Assembly (NCBI GenBank): GCA_030544235.1
Contig: CM060471.1
Coordinates: 2,816,848-2,880,847 of the forward strand
Source: Lepturacanthus savala
Taxonomy: Eukaryota; Chordata; Actinopteri; Scombriformes; Trichiuridae
Direction: 5' to 3'
DNA: 64,000 bases
Shown piece by piece: positions 56,714 through 64,000 of the stretch; positions within the stretch are counted from its first letter, which is position 1; every line of letters starts with the position of its first letter. The position numbers and the translations under genes were made by a program. Below the pieces are notes generated by a model. The model did not search any database and was not told the DNA's origin. It saw only the letters and a list, made by a program, of their open reading frames with translations.

Positions 56714-57059
56714 TCAGTCAGTCAGTCATCTTCTATACCTGCTTATTCCTCATTAGGGTCACATGGTCTGCTGGAGCCTATCCCAGCGCGTTACGGCGAG
56801 AGGCAGGGATACACCCCAGATGGTCGCCAGCCAATCATGGGGCACACACACCATTCACTCACACACTCACACCTACGGGCAATTTAGAGTTGCCAATTAA
56901 CCTCAGCATGTTTTTGGACTGAGGGAGGAAGCTGGAGTACCTGGTGGAAACCCACGCAGACACGGGGAGAACATGCAAACTCCACACAGAAAGGTCCCAG
57001 ACCCAGGACCTTCTTGCTGTGAGGCAACAGCGCTAACCCCTGTCCCACCGTGTCGCCCT
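56714..57059 (-). mobile_element. SINE copy 11, complete with 13-bp duplication
   Basis: A minus-strand copy flanked by CAAAGACAAAATG (56701-56713 and 57060-57072). The tail is (TCAG)n and the head ends CACCGTGTCGCCCT. The box A region is slightly degraded (GACAGGGGTTAGCGCTG on the minus strand). Confidence 0.85.
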
Positions 57060-57214
57060 CAAAGACAAAATGGGTGATTGTATATCTGGGTGTCATTTTA
57101 AAAAGTGATATGCATGGAACGTTGGGACACTAACCTTCTCACAAACCTAAACACAGCAATTTTACAATGAACACATGATTACATTTTGTAATCCTTTTTT
57201 GCTGATGGTGACAT

Positions 57215-57310
57215 TGTGGTAAATGGACCTTCAAACAGGTGCCATCATCTGGCACCTACATAGCTTGGTGGATGTCTGTGCTCTTACAGCGCTTTTCTAG
57301 TTATTATTGA
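57215..57310. repeat. Fragment of a common fish repeat
   Basis: TGTGGTAAATGGACCT and CTTACAGCGCTTTTCTAGTT follow a pattern recurring in many fish genomes. It is a short fragment of an unnamed family. Confidence 0.4.
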
Positions 57311-57331
57311 GACCTTTATGGACTACAAAGT

Positions 57332-57516
57332 TAGTCAGTCAGCTTCTATACTCTCTTATTCCTCATTAGGGTCGCAGGGGTTTGCTGGAGCCAATCCCAG
57401 CACATTACAGCGACACACCCCAGATGCAAACTTCCAGACCCAGAACCAAGGAGGTCTTGAACCTGCGACCCTGTTGCTGTGAGGCAACAGCGCTAACCCC
57501 TGCGCCAAGTTGCCCA
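57332..57516 (-). mobile_element. SINE copy 12, internally deleted, 11-bp duplication
   Basis: Flanked by GACTACAAAGT (57321-57331 and 57517-57527). Head and tail are present but about 150 bp of the body is missing between CAGCGACACACCCCAGATG and CAAACTTCC. The intact duplication shows the deletion happened before or after insertion without touching the ends. Confidence 0.8.
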
Positions 57517-57527
57517 GACTACAAAGT

Positions 57528-58968
57528 CATTTACATTATATTTACACTTACATACACATATATCTACATTTTGTTGTATAAAAAGTAAAACGAGAATAGT
57601 TTCACAGCTGCAGGAAGGGAAATAAATAATAAATAAATAAATATATATATATATATATCATATAATAATTTGCAGCCCTAAATTATTATGCAACAGCATA
57701 TGTAATTAAATTATAATAAAAGGCACCATTAGGAAACACTCTAAAGTTCTCATCATTGATCATTATCAGGAAACAAGGCCAAGAGCTATAATATCCTTCA
57801 AAAAGCTGTAATTTCCATTACTTTTATCATGCTTCTAATTAAAAACACTGCTCAAGTAACTCATAACAGCTTCACTTATCCTGTCCTCCACCATCAGGCA
57901 GTTGGTAATCAGTCCAGTGTTTTTGTGAAATGAACCCTGAACAACTTTTGTGTAGGAGAGATACATATGCTGTTTTCCATAAATTAGCAGTCCGCTCTGT
58001 CTCTAGGGTTAGATTAAAACTGTGCAATATTACAGATATCTACTATAATAGGTGCAGACAGTAATACAAGTTCAGTTTTTCTGTCCCAGTGGATTGCCTT
58101 TGATCTATTGCATGGAGAGAATCAAGCAATTTCACTCTAAGAGAAAAGCCTGAAGGAGAAACTATGTGGCCTAAGATTCTCTGACACATTTGGTTTGCTG
58201 TAACACGCATGTCTGAAATCTCAAAAGACATGCAGGGTCCTGAATAATCTGGTTGAGTAGAGATGAGGAATGCCATGAGATAGCGTACTCATTTTTATCA
58301 AGCATTTCACTGGTTTTCCAGACTATCAGATAAAGTGGTGACATAATACGATAAGTCATGGCAAAGCAATTAAATGTGGGATGAAATGGTGCCAGTTCCC
58401 CAATGACAGAATATATGGACATTTGTCCCCTACAATAAGTATAAAACTATCCATGTCTCTTATTATCTTCCTGAAGTTGGAACAGAAAAGCTTTAATAAT
58501 TTTCAGTTCTTTCAATGAAACAACACAAACCACAAATTAAAAAATCAATCAACATTAACACTGGAAAACATCTTTCAATCAAAAAATACCGGTTAAATAT
58601 CAAAACACTAAAAAACAATTGTACAAGTTTATAAAAGAATATTTTAAAACTAAATAATATTACAGATTTCAAAGAATGTTACAAAAAAGAAAACCAGACA
58701 ACAATACAAAAACATTTAAACCTAAATTAAACCTGATTTGCCTATTGCATATTCATTTCTTTTTTCATATCTGTTTAGTTTTTGATGTTTCTCCCACACC
58801 AATGCAAATCAGTTTTAAGATTTCTAACTACAAACTATATAGCTATGATCAATTTCCTGAAGTGAAGATTTTTGTTTTATTTTGAAAAATGGTAGTAGCT
58901 AGAAAGAAGAGGTTGTGCACACCTAGGCAGAGGGCAGGTGTGTAGGAGAGGCAAAAAAAAACTGCACT
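57528..58968. other. AT-rich spacer, no gene seen
   Basis: No supported feature apart from a short (AT)n at about 57638-57659. The open frames on the minus strand at 58043-58422 show no family-like motif. Confidence 0.5.
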
Positions 58969-59235
58969 GGAACAAGATATAAGATACCTTTAGTAGTCCC
59001 TCAATGTGGAAATTCTTTTTACACTCTTTTTATCATTTTACATGCATTTCAACCCCTGAACACACATGCTTATACAGTAGACACATACAAACAAAGGCTC
59101 ATAGACATGCAATGTGGAGAGAGATGGTGGAGTGATGGGCAGCCCCCTGGAGAAGCACCCTGTGAGCAGTTGGGGATGGGGGGGCGGTGCCTTGCTCAAG
59201 GGCACCTCAACAGTGCCCTTAACCTCAACAGTTAA
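58969..59235. repeat. Common fish interspersed repeat
   Basis: TATAAGATACCTTTAGTAGTCC with a later GCAGTTGGGGATGGGGGGG and GTGCCTTGCTCAAGGGCACC is a pattern I recognise from many fish genomes. Boundaries are approximate and the family name is unknown to me. Confidence 0.5.
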
Positions 59236-59828
59236 TCAATATCCAAACAATGATGAACGATATGACATTTTAGTACACACATCATCATCAGGTAGTTTGG
59301 ACAGGGAGGAAGGAGAGCACAGTTTAAATACGGTTTTGGGATTTTTAATATGTGAGTCTTTACAAGGGTACTGAAAAAGGGGGGAAATGCCAGTAGATGA
59401 AACATCACTAAAATGAGGTGTAGCCCAAACAGCAAAATCCAGAACAATCTCTAAATGTTAGAAGAAATGTTAGAAGTCTACAATGCCAATATAAAAGTTC
59501 TGTTGTATTGTTATACTAGAACTCATTTACTGTCATGTTTTTGGGCCATGCTGGAAGCCTCTCTACAGGCAGAAGATGCTTCAGACTGACTTATCAAGAC
59601 TTACAAAAGTACCATCAAGCCAGAAAACAGCAAAGTTTCTAAATCCAGTTTTCATCACCTCTAACCTTATCTAATATGAAGAAAACTAATGAAGTGACTA
59701 TTTGTACAATATGGGACCTTAAACACATAGATTATCACCTCTATGTAGTAACAGAATCAACAAGTAATACATCCATCTGTGGATTTGAGGAGTTCATAAT
59801 ATTTATAAGAGTCTACACAGATTGAAAT
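59236..59828. other. Spacer, no gene seen
   Basis: Nothing beyond short open frames was found. It contains GATGAAACATCAC near 59396, which lacks the other parts of a ribozyme fold. Confidence 0.45.
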
Positions 59829-60634
59829 GTGTCACGGTTCCAGCTGTGATTCCCTGAGCTCCAGGATTTCTCTGTCTCCTCCTGTTGTACTCTCTCCCTT
59901 GTATGTGGCTGCATCTGAAAATGCCCACCTGCCACCTGCATAGAAAACAAAAATGATGAATCCACTATGTAGAATGTCTAAATACCTTAGTGGCTTTCAA
60001 CTAGTACGTGAATAGAACTCAGATGGTTTACTACATCACTACATTTACTACATACATATTTTTCAGTATGTGAGCGAACCACACCACATATCCCAGAAGT
60101 CATCGGCAGGTCAATAACTATAGTAGAAGAAGAACTTTTCCCTTTTTTCTCCAAACTTTATTGAACAATACAATAATCACAAATTCAAGTAATAATCCCC
60201 ACTTTGTGTTCTTACATAAACATAAACATGAGCAAGGAAAAGGGAAGAATAAACATTGAGATTATCGTCTCACAATATACATGAATATAAACATTTATTA
60301 GCTCTCCAGACACTCATCACCAGATCCTCTTACCTGCTTCTTGGTATCACCAGGCCATAACCCTCTCGTCTTTGTGCAGTGCTCTCTCTTGATTTTTGTT
60401 CCATCTTAGTAATTCTTGTTATGTCTTGCTTCCAGCTCACCTCCTCCACTAACCCTCCTGCCTTGGATTTACTCATGGCTCTCCGCTCCAGTCATCACCT
60501 CCTGGCCTCTTCCCTGCTGCTTCCTGGTTCACTCTGGTTGGATCCCAGTGGCGATTCCCCAGACTTCCTCAATAAACTATTTCTGACTGTTATTAGTGAG
60601 TTTGCTCAGGAGTCCAGACTTTTTCACGTAACAA
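59828..60634 (+). mobile_element. Possible LTR-like element, interrupted
   Basis: The segment starts TGTGTCACGGTTCCAGC and ends TTCACGTAACA (TG...CA), with AATAAA (60570-60575) about 60 bp before the end. About 59926-60330 appears to be a later insertion of unrelated sequence. A 3-4 bp AAA flanks both ends. It could instead be the 3' UTR of a non-LTR element; no protein is encoded. Confidence 0.3.
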
Positions 60635-61619
60635 AATCTCTGCATGTTGAAGTTGTCATTCTGTAGTTACTGTTTGGAGTTTTTACTGTGATGTTTTAGA
60701 ATATCAGAAAACACAATATCCATTATGATTTCAGATTCTAACTGTATCCTGAACAACAGTGAAAAATGATTATTGTCTTATCTAAACTTTGCTGAGACTG
60801 TGGTAAATTTGTAAAGTGATACTGAATTTCCAGTGAGCGTTATCCCAGTCTGTTGCACCCTACTGTAAACATTTAAACTAAAAAGCACAATTCGACACAG
60901 ACAAAACATGAACCCAAGATAAATAATAAATAAATCATATATTTGTAACATTTTCAGATGTAACAAATAAGTTATTTTTACCATCTTTGCAAATCATATC
61001 AGCTTCTAAGATCATACATTAAACATTTCTTTTTCAGTGTAAATGGATCGTCAAAGTTTGTGAGTATTTCTCAATTTTTCTGAGTGGCCTATGTATGAGA
61101 TTGTTTTGTATAACTCATAGACTTTATCTAGAATTTTAAAAAAGGGGGAAAAAATGAAAGTGGCATGGCATCTTTAAATTGAAAGGTTGACTAAATTTAA
61201 AGGTTGACGTGAAGAGAAAATCTTTTGCTGTGGCAGTGATTTACAATATCTGCTGCCTGTAGATTTTCAGTAGCTAGTTGACAGGCTCTCATACTAGAAG
61301 GCCATAGGTATATTTTATGGATGCCAACCTTTTACTACATCCCATATCTATAAAAAAAAAAAATCAGTTGGGGTACTATCAAAAATTAAGATTACATATC
61401 AAAGCAAATATGTTTTAAAATGGAATATAAAAGATAAGATAAATAATTGCAGCAAGACTTCATAACTGTGGACAGACTTTAGTTACTAGTTGGCAACAGG
61501 AGACATTCTAGTCTGTAGCATCACTTATTGGGATGCAGTCATTACCGTTGTCATGGCAACATCCCATTCATTATGTGGCGATCATGAGGGTCTAATTATT
61601 CTATTCTAATATACACATT
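60635..61619. other. AT-rich spacer
   Basis: No gene or recognised repeat was seen between the LTR-like segment and the second gypsy element. Confidence 0.5.
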
Positions 61620-61639
61620 TAGTACCAACAACGCCACCT

Positions 61640-63057
61640 TGGGTTAGGGCCCAAGGACCCGTACTAAGCTTGAGCTAGTACATCTATAAGGACACAGGTT
61701 TAGGAACTCAGGGAGGACTGGAGACAGAGTTCAATATTCACACACACTTTTATTAATTAAAAGTCATCAGAAATAATGCTATAGGATGTTCAATAAGGAG
61801 GCCCAACATCAGAAAAAGGGGAACCCAGCTGAGGCTTACCGATCGGAGGAGGGGTCAAGAAGGGAAATAAGGTGAAATCCAAAAGAAAGGAGGAGCACCC
61901 CACTCACAGCCAAAACGTGACTTGTAGCAAAGAAAAATTCAAACGGGGATCACACAAACACACAAGGGGATCATCACCACCACCCTGGAAGACCACCACC
62001 GCCGCCGGCCGTCAGCTCTAGGGGGGACAAGGAAAGGCACAATTAAAAGGGTTCCAAAATAAACATAACAAAAATGATTAGTTTAAATTAATCCCAGCCA
62101 AATGAACAACGAGTCTCTGGCCAGAGATAAACCCAAACAATATTACTTTGTTTAACACAAATAAACCACAATGGAAAATAAACCAATAAGTCACATAAAT
62201 AACCCAACAATACCATAAACACGAAACCCAGGTTAACTACAATAAACTTAATTTAAACAAAAGCAATTAAATTACACAAAACAATTGAACCAAACCCTCT
62301 ATAGCAACACACACACACGCACGCACACACACACACACCGAGTCAGCCACTGGAGGCAGTGCGGTCGGTGAACTGACCGAGCCCAACACCGACCCGGAGA
62401 AGTGTCAGAAGCGGCAAGCTAACTGCTAAGGAGCCGCAGCAGCGAGGCGAAGCAGCAGAAGCGGCGGCGCGGCCGCGGAGAGAAAGCAGCCGTATAGCCA
62501 CAGTATATCAGTGCTCGTCTTACTTATTCAGTGTCTGTATAAAAGTCCGGTTCAGGACGGAGAACTAGCGTCCGGTCCACAGAAGAGGGAGAGGAGTGCA
62601 GAGGATCGGCGCAGCGGGGAGAGACAGCCGCCACGCAGCACACGATTCGTTGACTGTTAAAGGGAGAGGAGCGACAGAGGCTTAGCATCTGGCTAACAAC
62701 AACCAACAACAAACTGATTGTGACTCACCGATGCGTTGATTAAACATCAGCGACCCAGTACATCGCCCGGCTGCGACGGAAGCGCCAGCTCTGTTAAAGA
62801 GCTATGATTAGATTAAATAACAATCACACGTACAAACAGCGTGCTGAGACGCACCTACCTATGCTCGGGGGTGAGCGGCGGACACGACAACCCGGAAGTG
62901 GGCGGGCCGAAAAAGGCAGGAAGCGAGAGGTCAAGGGGAGGTGCGTGACCTACTCTTATCCTCCTCTATCCGAGACATGATTGGCTAATAGGCCAGAGGG
63001 GGTGTGATGCAGAAAGAAAGTCTGCTGAATGTGGCAGATGTACTTCATACCACTACA
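61640..63057 (-). repeat. LTR of a second, diverged gypsy element
   Basis: On the minus strand it starts TGTAGTGGTATGAAG, directly after a polypurine tract, and ends near CCCTAACCCA. AATAAA is present (minus strand, about 61751). The part at 62290-62950 is GC- and CpG-rich. Its start resembles the other gypsy LTR (TGTAGTAAGG). Just beyond the far end lies TGGCGTTGTT, identical to the start of the other element's primer-binding site. Confidence 0.7.
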
Positions 63058-63094
63058 ACCCATCCCCCCCATTTTCATCGTCGGCCCGACGATG
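63058..63094 (-). promoter_or_regulatory. Polypurine tract and conserved hairpin, gypsy 2
   Basis: The 18 bp next to the LTR read AAAATGGGGGGGATGGGT (minus). They are followed outward by CATCGTCG-GGC-CGACGATG (63076-63094). The arms are identical to those at 45559-45577 and the spacing is the same. Confidence 0.65.
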
Positions 63095-63113
63095 CTCTTT
63101 CACTATAGTGACT

Positions 63114-63998
63114 CTAAGACCATGGTCTAAAGAAAGCCGAGACACCATGTGACTGAGCGGCTGAGGGCTCAGCCTGACCAACCTCACGGGCAGGCCTAGG
63201 TAGGTGGTGAATATTTGAATGTTGGCCAGCTCTGGATCGGACTGTGCGTCGCCTAACAACCTCCTCACTCCTTGGCGGGGAAACTGCCAAAGAAGTGGCA
63301 TGGGCAGGACGTGACTGTCCTGCCAGTGGGGCAGGCGATGTGGGCAATGATGCCATACGCAGCACAGCAGGGTTGCTACTCCCAGTGGGGGAGACAATGG
63401 AGGAGGCCGAAAGCGGCTGGAGTGTAGGAGCAACAGGTGTCACTGGGGCAGGGGCATGTTGGGCTTCGACCAGGTGACCAGTGGATGGGGGAATGGTGTC
63501 CCTCATCACCACCATCAAGTCCTCCCCGTCTGAAGAGCTCTCAGAGACTGCAGGCTGGTCGGGTGAGATGGGCAAGGGAGCAGAGTGGTCTGTTGCAGCT
63601 GCCCCGACTATGGCCTTAAGCAACGTCCGATGTACCCGCCTGACCTTGGCAAGGTCTTCCTCAGGTGCAACCGTGTACACTGCACCGTTATTGTGGGGAG
63701 CTTTAAGCACCCGATACACCACAGAACTCCACTTATCCTGGATCTTATGACGACCCACCCAACCAAACTCCTTTAATAGCACCAACTGTCCCACCCCAAG
63801 CGGCGCTGAGCGGACATACTGATCATGCTTCTCCTTCCGGCGTTGAGCCGTTTCCTTCAGCCTGTCCCGAACACCCTCGAAAGCCATGTGTAGCCGGGTT
63901 TGATGTTCCTGGACCCAGTTGTTCACGGTCCCACCAACAGGTTCTTGCACTCTCCCCAGCAAGAAATCTACAGGGAGCCTTGCCTCACGACCAAACAT
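63114..63998 (-). CDS. Gypsy 2 Pol C terminus, partial
   Basis: The frame is open to the edge of the window, so the start is outside; the ATG at 63998 is internal. It holds the end of the integrase core (MFGREARLPVDFLLGRVQEP), the post-core region VGQLVLLKEFGWVGRHKIQD and VVYRVLKAPHNNGAVYTVAP, then a low-complexity Ser/Pro-rich segment and SRAGQHSNIHHLPR near the C terminus. It aligns along its length with residues of the 45.6-kb element at moderate identity, so the two are distinct families of one lineage. Confidence 0.8.
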   Translation of the reverse strand: MFGREARLPVDFLLGRVQEPVGGTVNNWVQEHQTRLHMAFEGVRDRLKETAQRRKEKHDQYVRSAPLGVGQLVLLKEFGWVGRHKIQDKWSSVVYRVLKAPHNNGAVYTVAPEEDLAKVRRVHRTLLKAIVGAAATDHSAPLPISPDQPAVSESSSDGEDLMVVMRDTIPPSTGHLVEAQHAPAPVTPVAPTLQPLSASSIVSPTGSSNPAVLRMASLPTSPAPLAGQSRPAHATSLAVSPPRSEEVVRRRTVRSRAGQHSNIHHLPRPAREVGQAEPSAAQSHGVSAFFRPWS

Positions 63999-64000
63999 GA

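Noticed and set aside
59380..59410. Second hammerhead-like motif around GATGAAACATCAC
   Set aside because: No CUGANGA core or pairing stems at suitable distance on either strand.

Overview
The window looks like a gene-poor, AT-rich piece of a ray-finned fish (teleost) genome. This is an inference from its contents: an L2-clade LINE with an esterase-type first ORF, Ty3/gypsy and Penelope-like retroelements, pogo, hAT, piggyBac-like and CACTA-like DNA transposons, a very abundant tRNA-headed SINE, long (AT)n and (GT)n microsatellites, and split exons with GT/AG introns. No bacterial or organellar gene is present. No intact host gene could be recognised.

Layout. 0-6.3 kb: AT-rich spacer with a TTAA-flanked piggyBac-like element and a CACTA-like element. 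6.3-12.04 kb: nearly full-length but decayed L2 LINE (+) whose 5' UTR is split by a 1.0-kb pogo-type transposon that has lost its catalytic core. 12.06-12.6 kb: solo LTR. 12.7-24.3 kb: nested hAT elements, piggyBac-like MITEs, SINEs and a perfect 84-bp foldback. 24.5-26.1 kb: 3' exons of a multicopy fish gene family (SAMD3-like), apparently incomplete. 27.5-28.7 kb: hAT element with 8-bp duplications, containing a second TIR element.

28.8-36.8 kb (-): relic of a secreted von Willebrand A (collagen XII/XIV-like) gene. It has a signal-peptide exon, small linker exons and three vWA exons, all in one splice phase, but one donor is lost, one exon has a frameshift, MIDAS residues are changed and the 3' part is missing. 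Its introns hold copies of an unnamed TIR family, a LINE 3' end and a long inverted repeat. 37.9-43.1 kb: more MITEs and SINEs, and a Penelope-like remnant carrying the end of its GIY-YIG nuclease reading frame and a hammerhead-ribozyme-like fold.

43.9-52.7 kb (-): a very young, complete Ty3/gypsy retrotransposon (gag, protease, RT, RNase H, integrase; LTRs of 1642 and 1633 bp with about three substitutions and one 9-bp indel) inserted into an (AT)n tract. Pol is broken by one small deletion after the RT. 53-61.6 kb: DNA-transposon relics and SINEs with clear 11-13-bp target duplications. 61.6-64 kb (-): LTR and C-terminal pol of a second, diverged gypsy element running off the window. The two gypsy elements share an inverted repeat exactly 18 bp from the 3' LTR and a conserved motif near the Pol C terminus.

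The strongest leads are the Penelope hammerhead-like fold, the shared hairpin beside the gypsy polypurine tract, and the vWA gene relic. The rest is a dense record of nested transposition whose order can be read from target-site duplications.
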